The notes: generated from the letters alone by a model not told the origin. 18,932 nucleotides of DNA from an uncultured Clostridia bacterium (GCA_904420155.1 CAJFUH010000032.1:1-18932); one strand, 5' to 3'. Shown: positions 1 to 7,436, counted from the first letter of the stretch. Numbers and translations: made by a program.

Positions 1-72
1 GGGGATTTCTATAATGTGATGGGGCTTCCTATCGCCCGTTTGGCGAGGGAGCTATCCAAACTGTGCCAATAA
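1..72 (+). CDS. maf: Maf family nucleotide pyrophosphatase, C-terminal end only
   Basis: Frame 1 is open from the window edge and encodes 23 residues before a TAA stop at 70-72. The end GDFYNVMGLPIARLARELSK matches the usual Maf/YhdE C-terminus (GD-[YF]-[YF]-NV-x-GLP-x-x-x-L). Maf proteins are house-cleaning pyrophosphatases that hydrolyse dTTP/UTP or modified nucleotides and are linked to septum formation. The catalytic N-terminal part lies outside the window, so activity cannot be judged. The identification rests on a short but characteristic tail. Confidence 0.75.
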   Translation, partial: GDFYNVMGLPIARLARELSKLCQ

Positions 73-111
73 ATCAAAATAGTGAAGGTAGAGATAAAGA
101 AAAGGTTACTT

Positions 112-152
112 GGAAAAGGAGAGCGCCAATGTTGTTGGCGCTCTCCTTTTCC
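112..152 (+). terminator. Rho-independent terminator after maf
   Basis: A perfect 18-bp inverted repeat (112-129 with 135-152) encloses a 5-nt loop. The T-run (147-150) lies inside the 3' arm, with the matching A-run in the 5' arm. It lies 40 nt after the maf stop. The symmetry could let it work in both directions, so it may also stop transcripts arriving from the convergent minus-strand gene. Confidence 0.75.
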
Positions 153-182
153 GGGAAATCAAATTTTTAAGAGATGAGGAAT

Positions 183-241
183 ACTCCCTCAAGAAGAACG
201 GGCTAACTAAAATGCCGTTCCATCCAAAGAGGGAGTTTTTT
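183..241 (+). terminator. Second terminator-like hairpin after maf
   Basis: ACTCCCTC (183-190) pairs with GAGGGAGT (229-236). An inner helix is formed by GAACGG (196-201) and CCGTTC (215-220). A run of T at 236-241 follows directly on the plus strand. On the minus strand no T-run follows, so this looks like a plus-strand terminator, second in tandem. The two-helix form is larger than a minimal terminator. Confidence 0.5.
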
Positions 242-251
242 CATTTATTAT

Positions 252-1478
252 TTAATACAAAATAGCGCCGTAGGTATCGGCGATTGCCTTTAACTGTTCT
301 TTCGGGATCCCGCAGTTGGTATCTACCAGCAAGCGCCCTTGGAAATTGCGCAAGGTATATTCCAAAACCGATAGGTCATGTACCAGAATATCGATAGGCA
401 GGCGGGTCATACCTGCGTTTTCTATCAAAATATCAGCATCTTCCTGGGAGTTAATTTCCACTAAAGCTACATTGATTTGCTCATCTTCCAAATCAATGAG
501 ATCATCCGAAAGATCGTATGTGCAGGGAATCGGTTTACTGAGCGCGATGTCGTCGCTTAAAAAGAAAGCTTCACTTTCGATAGCGGCGGCAAAATGGTCC
601 GGTTCCTGAGAAGGGATATGAAAGCTTTGTCCCTGGATACGGTCGTGCAGGGCTTTGATGTGCTGAGGGGTGGTACCGCAGCAGCCGCCGAGAATCCCCA
701 CGCCAAACTGGAACATGCGCGCCATATCCTCCGCGAACTGTTCGGGAGTTAAATCATAATGGCAGGAATTTTCCGCCTTTGGTTTTCCGGCGTTGGGTTT
801 GGCGATCAAGGGAACGCTGGCATGAGGGAGAAGATCTTTTAAGAGCGCTTCCATTTGGTCGGGGCCGGTGGAACAATTCAGGCCAATCGCGCTGGCCCCC
901 ATGGCTTGCAGCGTCAACAAAACAGAAAGAGGCTTTGTCCCCATGATGGAACGGCCGTTTTCTTCTGCTGTCATTGTAACAAAGACAGGGAGCCCAGCTT
1001 TTTTAGCTGCCAGAACACCGGCGCGCATATCGGCCAAAGACATTTGGGTCTCCAGGATAATAAAATCCACACCTGCCTTTTTCAGCGCCTGGATCTGTTC
1101 TTCATAGATCTGATAGAGTTCCTCAAAAGTGGCTTCCCCATAAGGTTGGATCATCACGCCAGCGGGAGAAACGTCCCCTCCCACTAGCACCCCGGCGGGA
1201 CCTGCTACGCGCTTTGTCAGTTCCACCAACCGGAGATTCATTTCTTCCACACGGTCCTCCAGCCCATAGCCGGCCAGCTTATGGCGATTGGCTCCAAAAG
1301 TAGGGGCGTAAAGGGCGTTTACTCCGGCTTGTACAAATTGAGTTTGTAGATCCGTAATAACCTCGGGGTGGTCTAAAATCCATTGTTCCACACAGACGCC
1401 GCTGGGCATTCCTGCGGCGATCAGATTGGTTCCGGTGGCTCCATCCAAGATCAAAGGGAGAGAAAAGGGAAAACTCAT
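252..1478 (-). CDS. Homocysteine S-methyltransferase domain protein (MetH N-terminal type) with extra C-terminal domain
   Basis: This 408-residue protein begins with a Hcy-binding TIM barrel (about 1-285), as in the N-terminal module of cobalamin-dependent methionine synthase and in betaine-homocysteine methyltransferases. LDGATGTNL sits at 11-19. The three zinc ligands are visible: C202 in GLNCS and C266/C267 in GGCCGTTP. The family transfers a methyl group to homocysteine to make methionine; the methyl donor here is unknown. Residues 286-408 are not part of the Hcy domain. The segment from about 345 to the end (LPIDILVHDLSVLEYTL..., GRLLVDTNCG, TYGAILY) resembles the middle strands of a MetH pterin-binding barrel but stops halfway. 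The ATG at 1478 has an AAGGAG site about 11 nt upstream. The gene follows argS on the same strand after a 140-nt gap with two hairpins. Confidence 0.85.
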   Translation of the reverse strand: MSFPFSLPLILDGATGTNLIAAGMPSGVCVEQWILDHPEVITDLQTQFVQAGVNALYAPTFGANRHKLAGYGLEDRVEEMNLRLVELTKRVAGPAGVLVGGDVSPAGVMIQPYGEATFEELYQIYEEQIQALKKAGVDFIILETQMSLADMRAGVLAAKKAGLPVFVTMTAEENGRSIMGTKPLSVLLTLQAMGASAIGLNCSTGPDQMEALLKDLLPHASVPLIAKPNAGKPKAENSCHYDLTPEQFAEDMARMFQFGVGILGGCCGTTPQHIKALHDRIQGQSFHIPSQEPDHFAAAIESEAFFLSDDIALSKPIPCTYDLSDDLIDLEDEQINVALVEINSQEDADILIENAGMTRLPIDILVHDLSVLEYTLRNFQGRLLVDTNCGIPKEQLKAIADTYGAILY

Positions 1479-1506
1479 GATTTCATACGCTCCTTATTGT
1501 TCTAAG

Positions 1507-1560
1507 AAAAAGGGATGCCGAACCCTGGGAGGAAATATCCTATAACAAAGGCAGGCATCC
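1507..1560 (-). terminator. Hairpin plus T-run in the leader of the Hcy methyltransferase gene
   Basis: On the minus strand GGATGCC (1560-1554) pairs with GGCATCC (1519-1513) and is followed by TTTTT (1511-1507). The roughly 34-nt loop can form a small inner AGGA/TCCT helix. The T-run ends 29 nt before the ATG at 1478, so the hairpin could be an attenuator for the methyltransferase gene or a second stop after argS. I saw no S-box, T-box or other known riboswitch consensus. Confidence 0.45.
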
Positions 1561-1586
1561 GTAAAATTTTTATCATTCAAGTGCTT

Positions 1587-1610
1587 AAAAATTTTTCGGC
1601 AATGCCGGAA
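1587..1610 (-). terminator. Probable terminator after argS
   Basis: On the minus strand TTCCGGC (1610-1604) and GCCGAAA (1600-1594) form a 7-bp stem (one wobble) with a 3-nt loop. Two A and then five T (1591-1587) follow. It starts 10 nt after the argS stop. The stem is short, so termination is probably partial. Confidence 0.45.
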
Positions 1611-1619
1611 GATATAACA

Positions 1620-3314
1620 TTACATTTTTTCCGGCGCCGTAATTTTAAACATGGTCAATACGTTCTCAATCACGGTATTGACCGCTAGGCATAAGGTCAA
1701 CCGAGCCTGGGTCAGGCTTTCTTCCTCACCTTTTACCCGGCAGGCATTGTAGAATTTGTGAAACAGGGTGGCTAAGGTGATAACATAACGGGTGATCCGG
1801 GCTGGGTCATAATCTTTTGCCGCAGCCACAATTTCCGAAGTGTAAGAGGCCAAATGCTGGATCAGTTCAATCTCTTCCGGAGCGGTGAGAAGCATCAATT
1901 CTTCCTGCGTACAGGGGCGTTTGGTGATACCGTCGGCAGCTAAGGCTTTCTCAATGCTGCAAATACGGGCATGGGCATATTGGACGTAATAGACGGGGTT
2001 TTGAGCGTCCTGCTGAACAGCCAAATCCAAATCGAATTCCATTTGCGTGTTGGCCTCCCTCATATTGAAGAGAAAACGGGCGGCATCTACAGGAACTTCG
2101 TCCAGCAAATCGGAAAGCTGAATGGCTTTACCGGTTCTCTTGCTCATCCGGACAATTTCACCGTTGCGGACCAATTTGACCAATTGCATCAAAACAACAT
2201 CCAGTTTATTGCCGTTCAGCCCAACGGCGTCCATGGCGCCTTTCATACGGGCTACATGGCCGTGATGGTCGGCACCCCAGATATCGATACAGCGGTCAAA
2301 ACCGCGCTTGAGGAATTTATTGCGATGATAGGCGATATCGGCGGCAAAATAAGTGGGATTGCCGTTTTTCCGCACTAAAACTTCGTCTTTTTCCGCGCCA
2401 AAAGCGGTGGCGCGGTACCAAAGGGCCCCATCCTGCTCAAAGGTAAGCCCTTTTTCCTTCAGGATATCGATGGTTTCCGCTACTTCGCCATCTTTATGTA
2501 GGGTGCTTTCGCAAAACCACTCGTCATAATGGATCCGGTATTTTTCCATATCCGCCTTCATTTTGGCGATGTTTTTGGGAAGGGCAAAATCAACCAGGGC
2601 CTTACGGCGCTCCGATTCCTCTCTTTCTAAATAGCTTTCGCCGTATTGTTGAGCGAATTCCCGGGCGCGTTCGGTGATATCTTCCCCGTGATAGCAATCT
2701 TCCGGCATGGGAACCGCTTCTTCGCCCTTATAAATTTGCTGATAGCGCAGATCCAGAGATAAGGCGAATTTATCAATCTGATTGCCGGCGTCATTGATGT
2801 AAAATTCCCGCCATACCTGATATCCTGCGGCATCCAGTACAGAGGATAAACAGTCGCCCAATGCCCCCCCGCGGGCGTTGCCCATGTGCATGGGGCCGGT
2901 AGGGTTGGCGGAAACAAATTCCACCATGACTTTTTCGCCCTTTCCATAGTCGGAACGCCCATACTGGGAACCTAGCGTTTCAATATCCTGAAGAACGGCG
3001 GCATAAAAACGCTTGCTTAAAAAGAAATTTAAAAATCCGGGACCGGCAATTTCACAGCGGTCGAAAAAGGTGCCGTCCAGTACCAGCTGGGAAGAAAGGA
3101 TTTCAGCAATTTTACGGGGAGCCATCCGAAATGTGCGGGCAGTCACCATAGCTACATTGGCGGCATAGTCCCCATGCTCCCGGTTAGCCGGAACTTCTAT
3201 GGTGAAGTCGGGGGCAGGTTCTGCGGGGAGCATTCCTTGCGCTACCGCCCTTCCCATAGCGTCCAGGATAGCGCCTCTCAGATCACGAATGGTTTGTTCT
3301 ACGATTTTTGACAT
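1620..3314 (-). CDS. argS: Arginine--tRNA ligase
   Basis: A 564-residue class I aminoacyl-tRNA synthetase that charges tRNA-Arg with arginine using ATP. An N-terminal additional domain (about 1-115) ends before SANPTGPMHMGNARGG, which holds the HIGH-equivalent HMGN at 133-136. The KMSKS-equivalent RMSKRTGKAI is at 379-388. The C-terminal DALR anticodon-binding domain begins near 445 (NPVYYVQYAHARICSI). The ATG at 3314 is preferred: an in-frame ATG 13 codons upstream lies inside the preceding gene and adds a basic stretch not expected for ArgS. An AAGGAGG lies 12 nt upstream of 3314, a rather long spacing. The start overlaps the end of the DUF1934 gene by 32 nt, implying translational coupling. 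A DUF1934 gene next to argS is also the ywiB-argS arrangement of Bacillus. Confidence 0.96.
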   Translation of the reverse strand: MSKIVEQTIRDLRGAILDAMGRAVAQGMLPAEPAPDFTIEVPANREHGDYAANVAMVTARTFRMAPRKIAEILSSQLVLDGTFFDRCEIAGPGFLNFFLSKRFYAAVLQDIETLGSQYGRSDYGKGEKVMVEFVSANPTGPMHMGNARGGALGDCLSSVLDAAGYQVWREFYINDAGNQIDKFALSLDLRYQQIYKGEEAVPMPEDCYHGEDITERAREFAQQYGESYLEREESERRKALVDFALPKNIAKMKADMEKYRIHYDEWFCESTLHKDGEVAETIDILKEKGLTFEQDGALWYRATAFGAEKDEVLVRKNGNPTYFAADIAYHRNKFLKRGFDRCIDIWGADHHGHVARMKGAMDAVGLNGNKLDVVLMQLVKLVRNGEIVRMSKRTGKAIQLSDLLDEVPVDAARFLFNMREANTQMEFDLDLAVQQDAQNPVYYVQYAHARICSIEKALAADGITKRPCTQEELMLLTAPEEIELIQHLASYTSEIVAAAKDYDPARITRYVITLATLFHKFYNACRVKGEEESLTQARLTLCLAVNTVIENVLTMFKITAPEKM

Positions 3315-3750
3315 CTTCTTGTTCTGCCTCCTTGATACTGATGAAAATCTCATTCAAACTGGTCAGTCCCGCGTTGATATCCAGCGAGTAACTAACTTCC
3401 AGTTTGCCTCCGTCATCTCCTAGATCGGTATTGATATGATTGGCAAATACCCCCACCATCATAGAACCGTACCCGGTATCATAATGACACTGGTGTCGCT
3501 GCCCTTTTTCCAGAATCAGACGGCTGTTCTGAGCCCCGTTTCGGATTAAGGTTACCTTTTGATCCCCTTCAATTTTCAGGATAGAAGTAACTGGGACATG
3601 GGGATTGTCCTCATCATATTCTTTATAAATAACATAACGGTTTTTCCCTTTGGTTACATAAGAACCTAAGGTGGTCAGTTGGATTTCTCCTCGTTCTCCA
3701 TCCACATATTGTTTACCCACGATGGAGATCAAGTAATTTTCCTGCATCAT
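3283..3750 (-). CDS. DUF1934 family protein (YwiB-like)
   Basis: This 155-residue cytoplasmic protein has the pattern of the DUF1934/YwiB family, which is thought to form a calycin-like beta-barrel. The sequence is beta-rich: ENYLISIVGKQYVDGERGEIQ, a central Y-x-x-Y-E/D segment (RYVIYKEYDED), and GKLEVSYSLDIN near residue 127. No catalytic motif is visible and the function is unknown. The start is taken at the ATG at 3750, with AAGGAG ending 7 nt upstream; the next codon is also ATG. An upstream in-frame ATG at 3813 would overlap murI and lacks this support. The gene sits between murI (28-nt gap) and argS (32-nt overlap), so it is probably co-transcribed with both. Confidence 0.8.
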   Translation of the reverse strand: MMQENYLISIVGKQYVDGERGEIQLTTLGSYVTKGKNRYVIYKEYDEDNPHVPVTSILKIEGDQKVTLIRNGAQNSRLILEKGQRHQCHYDTGYGSMMVGVFANHINTDLGDDGGKLEVSYSLDINAGLTSLNEIFISIKEAEQEDVKNRRTNHS

Positions 3751-3778
3751 TATGCTCTCCTTGTTATACAGCCGTATC

Positions 3779-4606
3779 TCAGGGAGAATAGGGAGGATAG
3801 TCCTGAATCTCAATACGGCTGACGTTTCCTTTGATATTTTGCCCTAGAAAGATTCCGGCGATCTGGGAAAAGCCCTCGGTGCTGTCGCTGACATAAAAAG
3901 AACATTCCCCTTCTGTTTTCTCTTCACGCAGCAAGTGCCGTTCCCGCAACAGATGGGAAGCATAGAGGGCGGTCTCTTTTCCGGAATCGATTAAAACGAC
4001 ATGGTCGCCCATGATGTCCCCAATGATTTCTCTGAGGATGGGATAATGGGTACAACCTAAAATCAGGGTATCCACGCCGGCGTCCCGCAAAGGTGAAAGG
4101 TACCGGCGGGCTACTTCCCGGGGAACACAGTCATCCCGTTGGATAAACCCATTTTCTACGAGGGGAACAAATAGGGGGCAATCCTGTTCAAACACCTGGA
4201 TTTCCGGGTGGAGCAGATTTAATTCCCAGCGGTACGAACCGCTGCGGATCGTGGCGCTGGTTCCAATGATACCGATCCGGCCGTTTCGAGTGACAGCGGC
4301 CGCGGCTGCTGAGGTGGGTTTTACCACCCCGGTAAAAGGAACAGGAAGGCTGCCGGCCAGTTCCAAAGCTACGGAACTCACAGTACCGCAAGCGGCAATG
4401 ATCATTTTTACTTGTTGGGAAAGCAAAAATGACACATCCTGGGCCGCGTATTGCTTAATGATTTCCGACCCGCGGGTTCCATAAGGGACCCTGCCGGTAT
4501 CCCCAAAGTAGACAATATTCTCATAGGGGAGCAGGTGAGTCAGCTCTTTTACGGCGGTCAATCCGCCCAGACCGGAATCAAAGACCCCGATGGGTGCTTC
4601 ATTCAT
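3779..4606 (-). CDS. murI: Glutamate racemase
   Basis: A 275-residue cofactor-independent racemase that interconverts L- and D-glutamate and supplies D-Glu for the peptidoglycan stem peptide. The N-terminal IGVFDSGLGGLT holds the D10/S11 pair. The two catalytic cysteines are C73 (AACGTVSS) and C185 (LGCTHYP), and YFGDTGRVPYG is also intact. The first cysteine motif reads AACGT rather than the common AACNT. The start at 4606 (MNEAPIG) overlaps the ddl stop by 8 nt (ATGAATGA), a coupling arrangement, with a purine-rich GAGGGCGGG just upstream. An upstream in-frame ATG lies inside ddl. Clustering with ddl fits joint supply of D-amino acids to the cell wall. Confidence 0.95.
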   Translation of the reverse strand: MNEAPIGVFDSGLGGLTAVKELTHLLPYENIVYFGDTGRVPYGTRGSEIIKQYAAQDVSFLLSQQVKMIIAACGTVSSVALELAGSLPVPFTGVVKPTSAAAAAVTRNGRIGIIGTSATIRSGSYRWELNLLHPEIQVFEQDCPLFVPLVENGFIQRDDCVPREVARRYLSPLRDAGVDTLILGCTHYPILREIIGDIMGDHVVLIDSGKETALYASHLLRERHLLREEKTEGECSFYVSDSTEGFSQIAGIFLGQNIKGNVSRIEIQDYPPYSP

Positions 4607-5681
4607 GCTGTCCCGCCCTCTCAAAAGCAAGTTGGATCAACCGGTCGAGCAGGTCTCCCATGGGCATTCCATCCGCTTCCATCAATTTGGGGTACATGCT
4701 GATGGAAGTAAATCCGGGAAGGGTGTTTAGTTCGTTGAGGAGCACTTCCCCATCGCTCTCCCGGACAAAGAAATCTACCCGTGCCAGCCCGGAACATCCC
4801 AAAAGGCGGTAGGCTTTCAAAGCGCGTTCCCGAAGGGTCCGGGAAGTCCGTTCATCGATATGGGCAGGGATATACAGTCCGGACGTCCCGTTGATATACT
4901 TATCGTCGTAATCATAAAAATCGCTGGATGGGGCGATTTCCCCAACCTGGGAAGCGGTGGGCGTATCGTTCCCCAGCACGGCGCACTCCACTTCCTGGCC
5001 AATAATATTTTCTTCCACCAGAATTTTGCGATCCTCTTTCGCCGCTTTGCGCATGGCGACAATTAATTCAGCCCGGTTACTGGCTTTGCTAACCCCTACA
5101 GAAGAACCGGCATTGGCAGGTTTTACAAAAACAGGGTATTGCTGCAAATCCCGTTCCACTTGTTCCGCCGCTTTTTGAGGATCCCGTTCCAAATCGTAAC
5201 GGTAGAGCCATGTAAAGCGGGCTTGGGGAATGCCGGCATAATCGAGCATAATATTGGTAATGACTTTATCCATACATGCGGCGGAGGCGGTGGTATCGCA
5301 TCCCACATAGGGGATGCCGGCCAGCTCCAGCAATCCTTGGAGAGTGCCGTCTTCCCCATTTTTTCCATGGAGAACCGGAATTACGGCGTCGATGGGAAGA
5401 ACTTCAAAAGAAGAGCCATGCAGCACCATCAAGCCATGTACAGAGGCGTCTGGAGGGAAGAATGCAGGGGTGTTTTCCGGATGCTGTTCCCATGCGCCCT
5501 CTAAAATGTCATCCACTGGGCCCTGATAGAGAAACCACTGGCCCTTTTTATTGATACCAACCTTGATTACTTCATATTTATCCTGGGGAATATGGCGGAG
5601 AATGGAGGTAACGGACATCCTGGAAACTTCATGTTCTGTGGACACCCCGCCAAACAATACCGCGATGCGTTTTTTTGTCAC
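4599..5681 (-). CDS. ddl: D-alanine--D-alanine ligase
   Basis: A 360-residue ATP-grasp enzyme that joins two D-Ala for peptidoglycan synthesis. LFGGVSTEHEVS (9-20) is the family N-terminus. HGKNGEDG (105-112) is the HGxxGEDG motif. KPANAGSSVGVSK (187-199) carries the ATP-binding lysine and glycine-rich loop. NELNTLPGFT (316-325) holds the metal ligands. The omega-loop FYDYDDKY (255-262) has the tyrosine typical of D-Ala-D-Ala ligases, not the residues of VanA-type D-Ala-D-Lac ligases, so this should be a housekeeping enzyme. The start is GTG at 5681 with GGGAGTG about 7 nt upstream. It is the first gene of the minus-strand block and has a promoter-like sequence 68-96 nt upstream. Confidence 0.95.
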   Translation of the reverse strand: MTKKRIAVLFGGVSTEHEVSRMSVTSILRHIPQDKYEVIKVGINKKGQWFLYQGPVDDILEGAWEQHPENTPAFFPPDASVHGLMVLHGSSFEVLPIDAVIPVLHGKNGEDGTLQGLLELAGIPYVGCDTTASAACMDKVITNIMLDYAGIPQARFTWLYRYDLERDPQKAAEQVERDLQQYPVFVKPANAGSSVGVSKASNRAELIVAMRKAAKEDRKILVEENIIGQEVECAVLGNDTPTASQVGEIAPSSDFYDYDDKYINGTSGLYIPAHIDERTSRTLRERALKAYRLLGCSGLARVDFFVRESDGEVLLNELNTLPGFTSISMYPKLMEADGMPMGDLLDRLIQLAFERAGQHE

Positions 5682-5748
5682 GAAATCACACTCCCATTTT
5701 TGATCAAACCACTTTCCTATTGAAAACGGTATGAAATTACGATATTAT

Positions 5749-5777
5749 ATATTACCACATTGGCCCAGTCCGCGCAA
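5749..5777 (-). promoter_or_regulatory. Sigma-A-type promoter candidate for ddl-murI-DUF1934-argS
   Basis: On the minus strand TTGCGC (5777-5772), a 17-nt spacer and TAATAT (5754-5749) match the sigma-A layout. An overlapping TATAAT (5749-5744) gives a weaker spacing. It lies about 70 nt before the GTG of ddl. Confidence 0.5.
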
Positions 5778-5838
5778 TTCCTAAATATAGAGAAAGAATG
5801 AGAAAAAGGGCGGATAAATTGATACGAAAGTACATAGA

Positions 5839-5868
5839 TTGGACAATCACGCGCTAACATGCTATAAT
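5839..5868 (+). promoter_or_regulatory. Sigma-A promoter for the 5948 gene
   Basis: TTGGAC (5839-5844), an 18-nt spacer and a perfect TATAAT (5863-5868) preceded by TGC (extended -10). TGGACA one base later gives 17 nt. It is divergent from the ddl promoter and implies a 5' UTR of about 75 nt. Confidence 0.7.
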
Positions 5869-5947
5869 ACAATTATATGTCTTTTCATATTTTTGTAGCT
5901 TTCAAAACACCCAAATTTTTTTAAAATTAAACCGGGAGTGATTCTTT

Positions 5948-6739
5948 TTGGAAAAAAAGGCGTTTGACCTGATTACAGCGAAAGTGGAAGAAGCGCTGGT
6001 GGAGCAGGAATTCACCAGACAAAATGTAGAGGTAAAAGAAGGGGAAAATAGCATCGCCCTTTATACGGGAGAAAGTGCCGCTTACAGCGTGATATACGAC
6101 GCGGGGAAAAAGCGCTTTGAATTGAGGTCCTGCGGTATCAAAGATTCCGCCCCCGACAACGAGTGGAAATCTATTTCAGCGTGGCTGTTTGATCCCCAGG
6201 AAGACACGGAACGGGAAGCGGAAAGTATTGCAAACGATTTTGTAGAGACGATCCAAGGCCCTAAAAGGATAGCGCAGATCAATGCCGCCAAAAAGAAGAA
6301 AAAAGACGATGAGGCCAACGTGGACCCTCTGTTCTTCATGAACCGCCTGGTTAACTTTTTCCCTGAATTAAGAGAAGAGATCCGCTGGGAAAGGGAACAT
6401 TATGAGATGTTCCGTGGCATAACTTTTACCAAAGAAAAGGCCCTGCCCCTGATTCAGCGCTTTTTCCTAGAAAATCCTACAGACGCCCAGGTGAAAAAAA
6501 TGGCCACCATTATGAGCGATTGCTATGCTTCCGGCGATTTGGATGTGCGGGGCATTATCACTTATGTCATTTTCAATTCTTTGGATGAAAAAGCGATCCA
6601 GAAGTTGGAGGAGTATCTAAGCGACGAATTGAAAAAAGCGGTTAAATTTTCTGCGCGCCTGAAAGGGAAAAAGATTAAACCGGAAAAGAAAAAGAAAGAA
6701 AAGAAAATTATGGCCAACACGCTCAATGGCAAACGGTAA
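5948..6739 (+). CDS. Conserved-looking protein of unknown function, Lys-rich
   Basis: This 263-residue protein has no signal peptide or membrane segment, so it is probably cytoplasmic. It reads as two parts. Residues 1-112 are a mixed alpha/beta region (EKKAFDLITAKVEEALVEQE...). A poly-Lys linker (KKKKKDDE, about 115-122) follows, then a helical region (PLFFMNRLVNFFPELREEIR...) whose FPEL-x-E and acidic-helix pattern loosely recalls DUF7674-type domains, a low-confidence resemblance. The tail is very basic (KGKKIKPEKKKKEKK) and could bind nucleic acid or ribosomes; this is inference. The start is TTG at 5948, with GGGAG ending 9 nt upstream and no better ATG. It has its own promoter and stands alone between ddl and the rpmG-secE-nusG operon. 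I do not recognise the function. Confidence 0.75.
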   Translation: MEKKAFDLITAKVEEALVEQEFTRQNVEVKEGENSIALYTGESAAYSVIYDAGKKRFELRSCGIKDSAPDNEWKSISAWLFDPQEDTEREAESIANDFVETIQGPKRIAQINAAKKKKKDDEANVDPLFFMNRLVNFFPELREEIRWEREHYEMFRGITFTKEKALPLIQRFFLENPTDAQVKKMATIMSDCYASGDLDVRGIITYVIFNSLDEKAIQKLEEYLSDELKKAVKFSARLKGKKIKPEKKKKEKKIMANTLNGKR

Positions 6740-6888
6740 AAAGATAGTCAAAGAAAACGTTTATTCTGAAGATAGGAGATAGGAGCTTTCCTATTGAATA
6801 TATAAGCAAATAGCCTCATAGCAGAGGTGTTTTTCTATACTTGGAAAGACACCTTCAGAAAAGACATGACATTTTTGGAAAAAAGTCC
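6740..6888 (+). other. Intergenic stretch with two weak hairpins
   Basis: ATAGGA-GCTT-TCCTAT (6779-6794) and a longer helix, GAGGTGTTTTTC (6824-6835) with GAAAGACACCTT (6844-6855), can form. Neither is followed by a good T-run, so I cannot call a terminator for the 5948 gene. The sequence GATAGGAGATAGGAG is a short direct repeat at the base of the first hairpin. Confidence 0.35.
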
Positions 6889-6917
6889 TTGACCCACTTT
6901 CTATGTTGTGTTATAGT
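6889..6917 (+). promoter_or_regulatory. Sigma-A promoter of the rpmG-secE-nusG-rplK-rplA cluster
   Basis: TTGACC (6889-6894), a 17-nt spacer and TATAGT (6912-6917). The first gene, rpmG, starts 80 nt downstream. There is no other strong promoter before 9261, so this probably drives five genes. Confidence 0.75.
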
Positions 6918-6996
6918 ATTATTACCTCACAAGGGCTTATTTTTTATGCCCATTTCGAGGGAGGCTAAAATATTCCGTATAACGGGAGGTGCCGTC

Positions 6997-7146
6997 ATGA
7001 GAGTAAAAATAACACTAGCCTGCACAGAGTGCAAACAGCGCAATTACAACACAATGAAAAACAAGAAGAACAATCCGGACAGGCTTGAAATGAACAAGTA
7101 CTGCAGATTTTGCAGAAAGCACACTCTGCACAAGGAAACCAAGTAA
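6997..7146 (+). CDS. rpmG: 50S ribosomal protein L33, zinc-binding form
   Basis: A 49-residue protein matching bL33: MRVKITLACTECKQRNY, then an N-P-D-R-L-E-x-x-K-Y-C-x-x-C core. Four cysteines (C9, C12, C36, C39) make the CxxC pairs of the zinc-containing version. It is a component of the large subunit near the E site. The start at 6997 has a GGGAGG site 7 nt upstream. Longer in-frame starts exist upstream, but they run through the promoter and lack family similarity. It leads the operon with secE 19 nt downstream, the common Firmicute order. Confidence 0.95.
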   Translation: MRVKITLACTECKQRNYNTMKNKKNNPDRLEMNKYCRFCRKHTLHKETK

Positions 7147-7165
7147 TTGGACGGAGGAACAGAGA

Positions 7166-7417
7166 ATGGCTGAAAAAAAGGCCGAGAAGAAGGCCGAAAA
7201 AAAAGCTAACAAAAAGCCCAACTTCTTTGTAAGAGCTGGCAGATACCTCCGCGATTGCAAAAACGAGATCAAGAAAATTGTATGGCCGACCCCTAAAACC
7301 GTTTTCCGGAACATGGGCGTCGTGCTGGCGATGATTATTGTGATTGGCTTGTTTGTCTTCCTATTGGATTACGGTCTGACCGCTCTGTTTAGCACGTTTA
7401 TGAGCATTAGTCATTAA
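7166..7417 (+). CDS. secE: Preprotein translocase subunit SecE
   Basis: An 83-residue single-span membrane protein, the clamp subunit of the SecYEG channel. A basic N-terminal tail is followed by FFVRAGRYLRDCKNEIKKIVWPTPKTV (20-46), which contains the conserved amphipathic helix and the W-P hinge. One hydrophobic span (about 50-75) follows. The tail contains three AEKK units, a repeat visible in the DNA as well. The start at 7166 has GGAGG about 9 nt upstream. It lies between rpmG and nusG with 19-nt gaps, the classic position. Confidence 0.94.
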   Translation: MAEKKAEKKAEKKANKKPNFFVRAGRYLRDCKNEIKKIVWPTPKTVFRNMGVVLAMIIVIGLFVFLLDYGLTALFSTFMSISH

Positions 7418-7436
7418 AATAGGCGGAGGAGAAGCT

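Noticed and set aside
1479..1619. SAM (S-box), THF or T-box leader upstream of the methyltransferase gene
   Set aside because: The gap is short and I could not find the conserved cores of any of these; only simple hairpins are seen.
4599..5681. Ligase as a VanA/VanB-type D-Ala-D-Lac resistance enzyme
   Set aside because: The omega-loop has the YDYDDKY pattern of D-Ala-D-Ala ligases, and no vanH/vanX-like neighbours are present.
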